Below are positions 46,135 through 55,039 of a DNA stretch of 64,000 nucleotides, piece by piece; the stretch's first letter is position 1; each line of letters begins with the position of its first letter. The DNA comes from Bordetella sp. BOR01. Its GTDB lineage: Bacteria > Pseudomonadota > Gammaproteobacteria > Burkholderiales > Burkholderiaceae_B. Under the pieces are notes generated by a model, which saw only the letters and a program-made list of their open reading frames with translations, was not told the origin of the DNA and did not search any database. A program made the position numbers and the translations under genes. Location: NCBI RefSeq assembly GCF_019218885.1, contig NZ_JAHUWT010000002.1, positions 806,001 through 870,000 on the forward strand, read 5' to 3'.

Positions 46135-47160
46135 ATGACCAACCGCTACGAAAGCACCCTGCAGGAACTGCAACAAAAGCCTCGCAAATGGCTGGTTACC
46201 GGCTGCGCCGGATTCATCGGGTCGAACCTGCTCGAAACCCTGCTCAAGTTCGACCAGACCGTGGTTGGGCTGGACAACTTCGCCACCGGCCATCGGCACA
46301 ACCTGGACGAAGTGCGCAACTCGGTGGAACCGGATCAGTGGGCAAGGTTCACCTTCCAGGAAGGCGACATCCGCGACCTGGCCGCCTGCCAGCAGGCCAC
46401 CCAGGGCGTCGACCATGTGCTGCACCAGGCCGCGCTGGGTTCGGTGCCCCGTTCGCTGAATGACCCCATCACCACCAACGAAGTCAACATCAGCGGTTTC
46501 CTGAACATGCTGGTGGCCGCGCGCGACGCCAAGGTCAAGACCTTTGTCTACGCCGCGTCCAGTTCCACCTACGGCGACCACCCTGGCCTGCCCAAGCTCG
46601 AGGACACCATCGGCAAGCCGTTGTCGCCGTATGCGGTCACCAAGTACGTCAACGAACTGTACGCCGACGTGTTTGCGCGTTCGTACGGCCTGGCCAGCGT
46701 GGGGCTGCGCTATTTCAACGTGTTCGGCAAGCGCCAGGACCCCGAGGGCGCATATGCGGCGGTGATTCCCAAGTGGACGGCCGCCATGATCCGCGGCGAC
46801 GATGTCGTCATCAATGGCGACGGCGAGACCAGCCGGGACTTCTGTTTTGTCGAGAATGCCGTGCAGGCCAACCTGCTGGCCGCGCTGGCGCCTGAAGAAG
46901 GTGTCAACCAGGTCTACAACGTGGCCTATGGCGGCCGTACCACGCTGAACCAGTTGTACCGCTACCTGGCCCAGGCGCTGGGTGGCCAGGGCGTGCGCTA
47001 CGACAAGCAGCCGGTGCATACCGAGTTCCGCGCCGGCGACGTGCGCCATTCGCAGGCCGACATCGGCAAGGCCGGCAAACTGCTGGGCTACCAGCCGGCC
47101 TACGACATCCTGCGTGGGCTGGAAACCGCCATGCCCTGGTACAAGCAGTTCTTGCGTTAA
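46135..47160 (+). CDS. wbpP: UDP-N-acetylglucosamine 4-epimerase (WbpP/TviC type)
   Basis: This is a 341-residue extended short-chain dehydrogenase. The NAD motif [14 protein letters not shown], the catalytic serine region AASSSTYGD and the YAVTK Tyr/Lys pair are visible. The N-terminal extension ([19 protein letters not shown]) is typical of WbpP, which interconverts UDP-GlcNAc/GalNAc or their uronic acids. It follows wbpO directly; this pair marks the GalNAcA-making routes of Pseudomonas O6, Vi antigen and several Bordetella-type O-antigens. Confidence 0.92.
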   Translation: MTNRYESTLQELQQKPRKWLVTGCAGFIGSNLLETLLKFDQTVVGLDNFATGHRHNLDEVRNSVEPDQWARFTFQEGDIRDLAACQQATQGVDHVLHQAALGSVPRSLNDPITTNEVNISGFLNMLVAARDAKVKTFVYAASSSTYGDHPGLPKLEDTIGKPLSPYAVTKYVNELYADVFARSYGLASVGLRYFNVFGKRQDPEGAYAAVIPKWTAAMIRGDDVVINGDGETSRDFCFVENAVQANLLAALAPEEGVNQVYNVAYGGRTTLNQLYRYLAQALGGQGVRYDKQPVHTEFRAGDVRHSQADIGKAGKLLGYQPAYDILRGLETAMPWYKQFLR

Positions 47161-47172
47161 GTCGCCAAGTTT

Positions 47173-48537
47173 TTGAAAGCGCTCATCCGCAAACTCAACG
47201 CGATCCACCCGGACCACCAGCGTATTTTCAGGGGTGCGTTCCGGGTGGCGATCTTCCTGGTGCTGGGCAAGGCCGCCGGCGCCATCAAGGAAATGGCGGT
47301 CGCGTATCGCTACGGCATCAGCGATGCCGTCGACGCCTATCAGTTCACCATGACCATGACCAACTGGTTGCCGGTCACGATCGTGGGTGTGCTGGGGGTG
47401 GTGCTGATACCAGTGCTGGTGCGGCTGCGGCGTACCGGCGGCCATGAGCGCAATCTGTTCGTGCGTGAACTGCAGGGCGCGGTGCTGGTGGGCGGGGTGG
47501 TGCTGGCCGTACTGACCGCGCTGGCCTGGCCATGGGTGCTGCAATGGCTGGGCAGCGGGCTGTCGGCACCGGTGGCGGCCATGAGCACCCAGCTGCTTTA
47601 CGCTTTCGTGCCGGTAACCGTGCTGCTGTTGATCGCTGGCATCAGCGGGGCGCGCCTGCGTTCGCACGAGCGCCACGTCAACACGCTGCTCGATAGCGTT
47701 CCGGCGGTGACCACGCTGGCATGGGTGATGCTGGCCGCGGTTTCGGCCGACGATGTCGGCCCCCTGTTGTGGGGCACCCTGGTGGGTTATGCCATCCAGG
47801 CCGCCTGGCTGGCCTGGCTGGCGGCGCGGGCCGACAGGGGGTTCTGGGGCGCGCCGCTGCTGTCGCTGCGTTCGCCGCATTGGCCCGAACTGATGAGCGC
47901 GGCCGGCATCATGCTGGTGGGCCAGGTGGCCATGAGCTTCGTCGGGCCGCTCGACCAATACACGGCCGCCAACCTGGGCGACAACGCCAACGCCACGCTG
48001 GGTTATGCCAGCCGCCTGTTGTCGCTGTTGCTGGGTATAGGCGCGGTATCGGTGGGGCGCGCCGCGCTGCCGGTGCTGGCCGACGTGCAAAGCCGCGGTG
48101 ATGCGGCGCGCGCGCGGTCGATGGCGCTCAAATGGTCGGTGCTGATGGTGGGGGCGGGTGCCGCCGCCGTGATCGTGGCATGGCTGCTGGCTCCCTGGGG
48201 GGTGGCGCTGCTGTTCGAGCGCGGCGCATTCACGGCGGAAAATACCCAGGCCGTTGCGCACGTGCTGCGCTGGGGCCTGCTGCAGTTGCCGTTCTACTTT
48301 GGCGTGCTGATCCTGGTGCAATTGCTGGCCAGCCAGAATCGCTACCGCGTCATGGCCTTGATCGCAGTAGCCAACTTCCTGTTGAAGGTCGTGCTGAACG
48401 CCATGCTGGCGCCGCGCATGGGCACGGCCGGCATCATGCTGGCCACCAGCCTGATGTATGCGCTGTCGTTCGCCTGCTATGCCGTGGTGGCCTGGCGGCC
48501 CCACGAGCCGCCCGCACCCAAAGAGGCTTCCCGATGA
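47173..48537 (+). CDS. MurJ/MviN-like lipid-linked oligosaccharide flippase
   Basis: This is a polytopic membrane protein of the MOP/MVF superfamily, 454 residues, with about 12-14 helices. Conserved stretches include KAAGAIKEMAVAYRYGISD, LLFERGAFTAENTQ and ASQNRYRVM. Inside this locus it most likely flips the undecaprenyl-linked glycan (Wzx role); true MurJ usually lies elsewhere. The start is a TTG at 47173 without a clear ribosome-binding site; the first ATG is inside the first conserved helix and too late. The stop overlaps the next gene by 4 bp. Confidence 0.8.
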   Translation: MKALIRKLNAIHPDHQRIFRGAFRVAIFLVLGKAAGAIKEMAVAYRYGISDAVDAYQFTMTMTNWLPVTIVGVLGVVLIPVLVRLRRTGGHERNLFVRELQGAVLVGGVVLAVLTALAWPWVLQWLGSGLSAPVAAMSTQLLYAFVPVTVLLLIAGISGARLRSHERHVNTLLDSVPAVTTLAWVMLAAVSADDVGPLLWGTLVGYAIQAAWLAWLAARADRGFWGAPLLSLRSPHWPELMSAAGIMLVGQVAMSFVGPLDQYTAANLGDNANATLGYASRLLSLLLGIGAVSVGRAALPVLADVQSRGDAARARSMALKWSVLMVGAGAAAVIVAWLLAPWGVALLFERGAFTAENTQAVAHVLRWGLLQLPFYFGVLILVQLLASQNRYRVMALIAVANFLLKVVLNAMLAPRMGTAGIMLATSLMYALSFACYAVVAWRPHEPPAPKEASR

Positions 48538-49682
48538 GCAGGCACGACGATACGCCGCCGCGCGTGCTGATTTTCATCCATTCGCTGCATGGCGGCGGCG
48601 CCGAACGCGTGGCTGCCGACCTGAGCGCGCATTGGGCCCAGGCCGGCTGGCAAGTGATGGTGGCAACCCAGGTCGATGCCACTGACGACGCCTACACGTT
48701 GCACCCCGCTGTGCAGCGCCAGGTATTGCATACCGCCGGTGAAGGTGGCGGCCTGCGCGGCGTGCTGGCCAACGTGCGGCGCGTGCTTGCCCTGCGGCGG
48801 GTATTGCGCCGGTTTCAGCCCGACATTGTGCTGGGCATGATGACCACCGCCTCGGTGCTGGCCGTACTGGCGGCATGGGGCCTGCCGTGCCGGGTCATCG
48901 CCACCGAGCATACGCATCCGCCTTCCCAGGCCCTGTCGGGCCTGTGGCAGCGCCTGCGGCGCCTGACCTACCCGCGCGCGGCGCGGGTGGTGGCCCTGAC
49001 GCGCGGCACGGCCGACTGGCTGGCACGCCATGTCCCCGGCTCGCGCCTGGCCGTCATCCCCAATCCGGTGCATTGGCCGCTGTCCCGCGGCGAACCGGTA
49101 GTACCGCCGCCGGCCGCCGATGGGCGCCGGCGCCTGCTGGCCGTGGGCCGGCTTCATCCGGACAAGGGCTTCGACCTGCTGGTCCAGGCCTACGCGCGAA
49201 TTGCCGGCCAGCATCCCGACTGGGATCTGGTGATCCTGGGCGAGGGCGGCGAACGGCAGCGCCTGCAGGCGCTGGTGGATGGCGCCGGGCTGCAGGAACG
49301 GGTGACGATGCCCGGCCGGGTCGGCAACGTGGGCGATTGGTACGGCCACGCCGACCTCTATGTGCTGAGCTCGCGTTTTGAAGGGTTGTCCAATACATTG
49401 CTGGAATCGCTGGCCAGCGGCTTGGCGGCAGTGTGTTTCGATTGCGATACCGGTCCGCGCGAAGTCGTGCGCGAGGGCGTCGACGGCGTGCTGGTGCGGC
49501 CCAACGGCGACGTGCCGGCGCTGGCAGCGGCCCTGTCGGGCCTGATGGGCGACGCGGCCGGCCGGCGCGCCATGGGCGAGCGTGCCATCGAGGCGCGCGA
49601 GCGATTTTCGGCCCGGCGGGTGCTGGGCCTGTGGCAAGAACTTTTTGACGACGTGCGCAAGTCGGGGCGCTACCCGGCATAA
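48534..49682 (+). CDS. Glycosyltransferase, GT4 family
   Basis: This 382-residue GT-B glycosyltransferase starts at ATG 48534, overlapping the flippase stop. The N-terminal acceptor domain carries HSLHGGGAERVAADL. The nucleotide-sugar domain has AVGRLHPDKGFDLLVQAYA, LGEGGERQRLQALV and the E-x7-E motif EGLSNTLLESLASG. The family is retaining. Donor and acceptor cannot be assigned. It adds one residue to the undecaprenyl-linked glycan at the cytoplasmic membrane face. Confidence 0.88.
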   Translation: MSRHDDTPPRVLIFIHSLHGGGAERVAADLSAHWAQAGWQVMVATQVDATDDAYTLHPAVQRQVLHTAGEGGGLRGVLANVRRVLALRRVLRRFQPDIVLGMMTTASVLAVLAAWGLPCRVIATEHTHPPSQALSGLWQRLRRLTYPRAARVVALTRGTADWLARHVPGSRLAVIPNPVHWPLSRGEPVVPPPAADGRRRLLAVGRLHPDKGFDLLVQAYARIAGQHPDWDLVILGEGGERQRLQALVDGAGLQERVTMPGRVGNVGDWYGHADLYVLSSRFEGLSNTLLESLASGLAAVCFDCDTGPREVVREGVDGVLVRPNGDVPALAAALSGLMGDAAGRRAMGERAIEARERFSARRVLGLWQELFDDVRKSGRYPA

Positions 49683-49711
49683 TCATTCAGACAAGCGCGG
49701 AAGACACCATC

Positions 49712-51640
49712 ATGTGCGGAATAGCCGGAATCTGGGGGCCCTTGCAGGACAAGGCGCAAGTGCTGGCCGATAGCTGCCGGCGCATACGCCATCGCGGCCC
49801 CGACAGCCACGGGCTATGGCAAGACCGCGCCGCCGACCTGGCGCTGGCGCACGTCCGCCTGGCCATCCTGGACCTGACCGAAGCCGGGCACCAGCCCATG
49901 GTATCGGCCTGCGGACGGTATGTGCTGGTGCTCAACGGCGAGATCTACAACCACATGGACCTGCGCGCGCGCCTGGAGCAGGCGGGCCAGGCGCCCGACT
50001 GGCGCGGCCATTCCGATACCGAGACCGTGCTGGCCGGCTTCGTGGCGCTGGGCGTCGAGGCCACGCTGCAGGCCGCGGTGGGCATGTATGCCATCGCGCT
50101 GTGGGATCGCGAGCAGCGCACGCTGACCCTGGCACGCGACCGCATGGGCGAGAAGCCGCTGTACTACGGCTACACCGGCGCCAACCTGGTGTTTGCCTCG
50201 GAGCTCAAGGGCCTGATGCCCATCCCGGGCTTCGGGCGCGATCTCAGCCGTCCGGCATTGGCCTCGCTGATGCGCCACAACTACATTCCCGCGCCGCAAT
50301 CCATCTACGAAGGCATCTACAAACTGCCGCCGGGCACCTGGCTCGAGATTTCCGAAGCCGAGATGCGCGGCCGCCGCGTGGCCACGCCGCGCGTGTACTG
50401 GTCGGCCCTGCAGATGGCCGACCAGGGCCTGCGGGCACCGCGCAGCTTCGCATCCGATGCGCAGGCTGCCGACGCGCTCGAGGCGCTGCTGTCTCAGGCG
50501 GTGGGTGGCCAGATGCTGTCGGACGTCAGCCTGGGCGCGTTCTTGTCGGGCGGCATCGACTCATCGACCATCGTGGCCTTGATGCAGGCGCAAAGCCGGC
50601 AGCCCGTGCGTACCTTCGCCATCGGCTTTCACGAAAAGCGCTACAACGAGGCCGAGCACGCCAAGGCTGTCGCCAAGCACCTGGGCACCGACCATACCGA
50701 GCTCTACGTCACGGCCGATGATGCGCTGGCAGTGGTGCCCACGCTGGCCGACATGTATGACGAGCCGTTTGCCGATTCGTCGCAGATTCCCACCTCGCTG
50801 GTCACCCGCATGGCGCGCCAGCACGTCACCGTGGCGCTTTCCGGCGACGGTGGCGATGAGCTGTTTGGCGGCTACTCGCGCTACTTCCGCGTGCGCGACT
50901 GGTGGCGCCAGTGCGAGCGGGTACCCGGCCCCGCGCGCCATGCCCTGGGGGCGCTGCTGGGCGCGTCGACCATGCTGCCGGGCCGCGGTGCCTGGCGCCG
51001 CAAGCTGTTCAAGCTGGGCGAGTTGCTGCGCGCGGACACGCGTGGCGATTTCTACCGCCTGTTCGTGTCGTACTGGGCGGATCCAGGCCGCGTGGTCAAG
51101 GGCGGCGTCGAGCCGCCATCGTTGTTCGAGCAGCCCATGGACGGCACGGCATTCGACGTGATGATGAAACTGGATGCGGTCACCTACCTGCCCGACGACA
51201 TCCTGGTCAAGGTCGACCGCGCCGCCATGACCGTCAGCCTGGAGACCCGTGTTCCCTTGCTGGACCACCGCGTTTACGAATTCGCCTGGCAACTGCCTTT
51301 TGAATACAAGGTGCGCGGCGATACCGGGAAATGGCTGCTGCGCCAGGTACTGTATCGCCACGTGCCGCAAGCGTTGGTAGATCGGCCCAAGCGTGGCTTT
51401 GCCGTGCCGCTGGCCAGTTGGCTGCGCGGGCCGCTGCGCGACTGGGCCGAAGCCTTGCTGGAACCCGCTCGCCTGCGCCAGGAGGGCTGGTTCGAACCCG
51501 AGCCCATCCTGCGCAAATGGCGCGAACATGTGTCCGGCCACCGCAACTGGGACAGCCACCTTTGGGGGGTGTTGATGATGCAGGCCTGGCTGGACCGCTA
51601 TCACGCCGGCATGGCCGGCGAAAAGGATCCTGGTACATGA
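49712..51640 (+). CDS. Asparagine synthase-like glutamine amidotransferase
   Basis: This is a 642-residue two-domain protein. An N-terminal class II glutaminase has nucleophile Cys2 (MCGIAGIWG) and LNGEIYNH, and a C-terminal ATP-dependent synthetase has the P-loop FLSGGIDSSTIVAL and SGDGGDELFGGY. It is AsnB-like, but its place between glycosyltransferases, behind a HexNAc-uronic acid route, suggests it amidates the uronic acid carboxylate of the surface sugar, the role proposed for WbpS-type proteins. Ordinary asparagine synthesis remains possible. The stop overlaps the next gene by 4 bp. Confidence 0.88.
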   Translation: MCGIAGIWGPLQDKAQVLADSCRRIRHRGPDSHGLWQDRAADLALAHVRLAILDLTEAGHQPMVSACGRYVLVLNGEIYNHMDLRARLEQAGQAPDWRGHSDTETVLAGFVALGVEATLQAAVGMYAIALWDREQRTLTLARDRMGEKPLYYGYTGANLVFASELKGLMPIPGFGRDLSRPALASLMRHNYIPAPQSIYEGIYKLPPGTWLEISEAEMRGRRVATPRVYWSALQMADQGLRAPRSFASDAQAADALEALLSQAVGGQMLSDVSLGAFLSGGIDSSTIVALMQAQSRQPVRTFAIGFHEKRYNEAEHAKAVAKHLGTDHTELYVTADDALAVVPTLADMYDEPFADSSQIPTSLVTRMARQHVTVALSGDGGDELFGGYSRYFRVRDWWRQCERVPGPARHALGALLGASTMLPGRGAWRRKLFKLGELLRADTRGDFYRLFVSYWADPGRVVKGGVEPPSLFEQPMDGTAFDVMMKLDAVTYLPDDILVKVDRAAMTVSLETRVPLLDHRVYEFAWQLPFEYKVRGDTGKWLLRQVLYRHVPQALVDRPKRGFAVPLASWLRGPLRDWAEALLEPARLRQEGWFEPEPILRKWREHVSGHRNWDSHLWGVLMMQAWLDRYHAGMAGEKDPGT

Positions 51641-52752
51641 AAATATTGCTGTTGGTCAGTTCCATGCACGCGGGCGGTGCCGAAAGGGTCGCCGCTACAC
51701 TGGTCAATGCCTGGACCGATCGCGGCGATACCGTGACACTGGTGCCTACCTACTCTTCCAAGGGCACTTGCTTTTATCCTTTGTCCGATGCGGTCAACCT
51801 GGTCTGGCTGGCCGACCGCGCCGGCACGCGCGGCAGCGGCCCGTTGGCTGCCTGGCAGCGCCTGCGCACCCTGCGCGCGCTGATCCGCGAGCAGGCCCCC
51901 GATGTGGTGGTGTCCTTCCTGACCAACGTCAACGTGGCTGCCATCCTGGCCACACGCGGGCTCGACGTGCCGCTGATCGTATGCGAACGCACCAATCCGG
52001 TGGTCGAGCGTAGCACCGGCAAGATATGGCGCGCGCTGCGCAGGCTGTTCTACCCCCGCGCCGACATGGTCACCGTGCAGGCCGAAGATACGGTCGAGCC
52101 TTTTGCCTGCCAGGTGCCGGGCATCAAGCAATTGAAGGTCATCCCCAACCCGCTGCCGCCCGAATTGTTGCAAGCGCCGTTGGTCGATGCGCAGGCGGCG
52201 GTGCCGCGCAAGCGTCTGCTGGCCATGGGGCGGTTCGCTCCGGCCAAGCAGTTCGATCTGCTGGTGGATGTATACGCCGAACTGGCGGACGAGTTTCCCG
52301 ACTGGGACTTGTGGATCTGGGGCGAGGGGCCGGGCCGTGACGATTTGCAGGCGCGCATCGCCGCCGCCGGGCTGCAAGACCGCGTGCAGTTGCCGGGGCG
52401 CACCGGCGAGCCCTGGGACGAGCTGGCCAAGGGCCAGGCTTTCGTGCTCAGTTCCGCCGTTGAAGGCTTTCCCAATGTGCTGCTGGAAGCCATGGCCCTG
52501 GGGTTGGCCTGCGTGGCCTTCGACTGCCCCAGCGGCCCGCGCGAAATGACCCGCGACGGCCAGGACGCCGTGCTGGTGCCGGCGGGCGACCGTGCGCAAC
52601 TGCGCGCGGGCCTGCAACGCGTGCTGGGCGACCCGGACTTGCGGCGCGACCTGGGCGCCCGTGCGGCCGAATCGGTGCGGCGCCGCTACGCGCTGCCTGC
52701 CGTGCTGGCCGAGTGGGACACCCTGTTCGATGCTGTGCGAGGCAAGGCGTGA
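51637..52752 (+). CDS. Glycosyltransferase, GT4 family
   Basis: This 371-residue GT-B transferase starts at ATG 51637 (AAAAGGA upstream), overlapping the amidotransferase stop. It has MHAGGAERVAATL at the acceptor domain, AMGRFAPAKQFDLLVDVYA and the motif EGFPNVLLEAMALG. It is a close relative of the transferase at 48534-49682 (shared GGAERVAA and RLRTL-type segments), so the two may have arisen by duplication. The donor sugar is unknown. Confidence 0.88.
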   Translation: MKILLLVSSMHAGGAERVAATLVNAWTDRGDTVTLVPTYSSKGTCFYPLSDAVNLVWLADRAGTRGSGPLAAWQRLRTLRALIREQAPDVVVSFLTNVNVAAILATRGLDVPLIVCERTNPVVERSTGKIWRALRRLFYPRADMVTVQAEDTVEPFACQVPGIKQLKVIPNPLPPELLQAPLVDAQAAVPRKRLLAMGRFAPAKQFDLLVDVYAELADEFPDWDLWIWGEGPGRDDLQARIAAAGLQDRVQLPGRTGEPWDELAKGQAFVLSSAVEGFPNVLLEAMALGLACVAFDCPSGPREMTRDGQDAVLVPAGDRAQLRAGLQRVLGDPDLRRDLGARAAESVRRRYALPAVLAEWDTLFDAVRGKA

Positions 52753-53909
52753 CACGGCCCGCCATCCTGCGCGTGACACACATCATTACCGGCCTGGGGC
52801 AGGGCGGGGCCGAGTCCGTGTTGTTTCGCCTGGCTACGTACCCAGAGCAGCGCGTGCGCCACACCGTGGTGTCGCTGACCGACGAAGGCGTGTACGGGGC
52901 GCGTTTGCGCGCCGCGGGCGTCACCGTGCATGCGCTGGGCATGCCGCGTGGGCGCCTGACGCTCGATGGCTTCCTGGGATTGCGCCGCCTGCTGGCGCAA
53001 GACCGGCCCGACGCGGTGCAGACCTGGATGTATCACGCCGACCTGATCGGAGGCCTGGCGGCGCGCCTGGCCGGCGTGCGTGCGTTGGCGTGGGGCATCC
53101 GCAATTCCGGCGCGCATCTCGAGCGCAGCAGCCGCTCGGCGCGCCTGGTGCTGCAGTTGTGCGCGCTGCTGTCGGGCCGGGTGCCTGCGGCCATCGTGTG
53201 CGCGGCCCGCGACGCTGCCGTGCGGCACGAACAGTACGGCTATCGGGCCGACCGCCTGGTGGTGATCGCCAATGGCTACGATCTTTCGCGCTATCAGCCC
53301 GACCCGCCGGCAGGACAGCGCATGCGCCAATTGTGGCAAGTGGCCGACGGCACGCCGTTGGTCGGCTGCGTGGCGCGCTGGGATCCGCTGAAAGACCATG
53401 CCAACTTGCTGGGCGCGGTGGCGTCCTTGGTCCGGAGCGGGCGCGACCGGGGCTTGCAGTGCGTGCTGGTGGGGCGCGGCATGTCGCCAGGCAATGCCGA
53501 CCTGGCGGCATTGATCGACAGCCATGGCCTGCGCGGCCGGATCTTGCTGGCAGGCCCCAGCGACGACGTACCCGCCGTGATGAACGCGCTGGACCTGCAT
53601 GTATTGTCGAGCTGCGCCGAAGGGTTTCCCAATGTCGTGGCCGAGGCCATGGCCTGCGGCACCCCTTGTGTCGTAACCGACGTGGGCGACGCGGCGCATA
53701 TCGTCGGCGCCACGGCGCCGGTGGTGCCGCCCGAACAATCCCAGGCGCTGGCGCAGGGCATGGCCGCCGCGCTGGACGACATAGCCGCGCGCGGCCGCGA
53801 GGCGGTCGGTGCGCCTGGGCGGGCCCGCGTGCTGGCCGAATTCGACCTGGCACGCATGGTGGCATCCTATGAAGCCGTGTGGCGGCGCATTGCCGGAGCA
53901 ACCGCATGA
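52749..53909 (+). CDS. Glycosyltransferase, GT4 family
   Basis: This 386-residue GT-B enzyme starts at GTG 52749, chosen because the GTGA overlaps the preceding stop and GAGGCAAGG lies upstream. Features are GLGQGGAESVLFRLA, CVARWDPLKDHANLL, GLRGRILLAGPSDDVP and EGFPNVVAEAMACG. It is less similar to the other two and probably adds a different sugar. Its stop overlaps the next transferase gene by 4 bp. Confidence 0.87.
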   Translation: MTRPAILRVTHIITGLGQGGAESVLFRLATYPEQRVRHTVVSLTDEGVYGARLRAAGVTVHALGMPRGRLTLDGFLGLRRLLAQDRPDAVQTWMYHADLIGGLAARLAGVRALAWGIRNSGAHLERSSRSARLVLQLCALLSGRVPAAIVCAARDAAVRHEQYGYRADRLVVIANGYDLSRYQPDPPAGQRMRQLWQVADGTPLVGCVARWDPLKDHANLLGAVASLVRSGRDRGLQCVLVGRGMSPGNADLAALIDSHGLRGRILLAGPSDDVPAVMNALDLHVLSSCAEGFPNVVAEAMACGTPCVVTDVGDAAHIVGATAPVVPPEQSQALAQGMAAALDDIAARGREAVGAPGRARVLAEFDLARMVASYEAVWRRIAGATA

Positions 53910-55039
53910 CCCAAGCGCAGCGCCTGCTGTTCGTCGTGAACAATCCCGCATTCTTCCTGTCGCACCGGCTGCCGCTGGCGTTGGCCGCGCAGCGCGCGGG
54001 CTACGAGGTGCACGTGGCCACCATGGACGGCGACAGCGTGCCGCAGATCGCCGCGCATGGCCTGACGCACCACGCCATTCCCATGACACGCAGCGGCAAG
54101 CAGCCGCTGCAGGAATTGCGCACCTTGTGGGCGCTGTACCGCTTGTTCCGCAGATTGCAGCCGGCCCTGGTGCACCTGGTTACCATCAAGCCGGTACTGT
54201 ATGGCGGCATTGCCGCGCGGCTGGCGCGTGTGCCGGCCATGGTGTCGGCGATCTCCGGCCTGGGTTTCGTCTTCGTGGCGAGCGGCGCGAAAGCCGCGGT
54301 GATCCGGCAGGTGGTGGCCATGCTGTACCGCATGGCGCTGGGGCATCGCAACAGCCGCATCGTGTTCCAGAACGCCAACGACCACGAAATACTGCGCGGG
54401 CTGGGCGCCGTGCGCGACGAGCAGGTGGTAATGATCCGCGGCTCGGGCGTCGACCTGGCCGCCTATCCGCCCATGGCCGAGCCGTCGCCGCCCGTGGCCG
54501 CGCTGATGGTGTCGCGCCTGCTGCGCGACAAGGGGGTGCTTGAATTCGTGGAAGCGGCCCGCCTGCTGCAACGCCAGGGCGCGGGCGTGCGCATGTTGCT
54601 GGCTGGGGGTATCGATCCGGGCAATCCGGCGTCGGTGACGCAGGCCGACGTCGACGGCTGGCAGCAAGAAGGCTGCATCGAGGCCCTGGGCGAACGCAGC
54701 GATGTTGCCGATTTGTATGCGGGTTCGCACATGGCGGTACTGCCTTCGTACCGCGAAGGCCTGCCCCGCTCGCTGATCGAGGCCGCCGCCTGCGCCCGCG
54801 CGGTCGTCACGACCGATGTACCGGGCTGCCGCGATGCCATCGAACCGGGCGAGACGGGATTATTGGTGCCGCCGCGCGACGCACGGGCGCTGGCCGACGC
54901 CATTGCCCGCCTGGCGGCCGATGCCGCGTTGCGGCGGCAATTGGGCGAGGCCGGGCGCCGCCTGGCCGAACGTGAGTTCGATATCGAAGATGTGTGCCGC
55001 AAGCATCTGGATATCTATCGCGCCTTGCTGCAGCCCTAG
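53906..55039 (+). CDS. Glycosyltransferase, GT4 family (PglA-like)
   Basis: This 377-residue GT-B enzyme begins MTQAQRLLFVVNNPAFFLSH. The N-terminal pattern SHRLPLALAAQRAGYEVHVAT and HLVTIKPVLYGGIAAR matches the PglA/WbpU-type branch that transfers HexNAc to undecaprenyl-linked HexNAc. The nucleotide-sugar domain has SRLLRDKGVLEFVEAA and EGLPRSLIEAAACA. It may add the second residue after the initiating transferase, although it is the last gene of the locus. It converges on pgi with a 4-bp overlap of stop regions. Confidence 0.87.
   Translation: MTQAQRLLFVVNNPAFFLSHRLPLALAAQRAGYEVHVATMDGDSVPQIAAHGLTHHAIPMTRSGKQPLQELRTLWALYRLFRRLQPALVHLVTIKPVLYGGIAARLARVPAMVSAISGLGFVFVASGAKAAVIRQVVAMLYRMALGHRNSRIVFQNANDHEILRGLGAVRDEQVVMIRGSGVDLAAYPPMAEPSPPVAALMVSRLLRDKGVLEFVEAARLLQRQGAGVRMLLAGGIDPGNPASVTQADVDGWQQEGCIEALGERSDVADLYAGSHMAVLPSYREGLPRSLIEAAACARAVVTTDVPGCRDAIEPGETGLLVPPRDARALADAIARLAADAALRRQLGEAGRRLAEREFDIEDVCRKHLDIYRALLQP

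Noticed and set aside
44806-48504. A 1,232-codon open frame on the minus strand across wbpO, wbpP and the flippase
   Set aside because: It is antisense to three well-recognised genes, has low-complexity Gln/His/Arg-rich sequence without domains, and is a typical by-product of GC-rich codon use.
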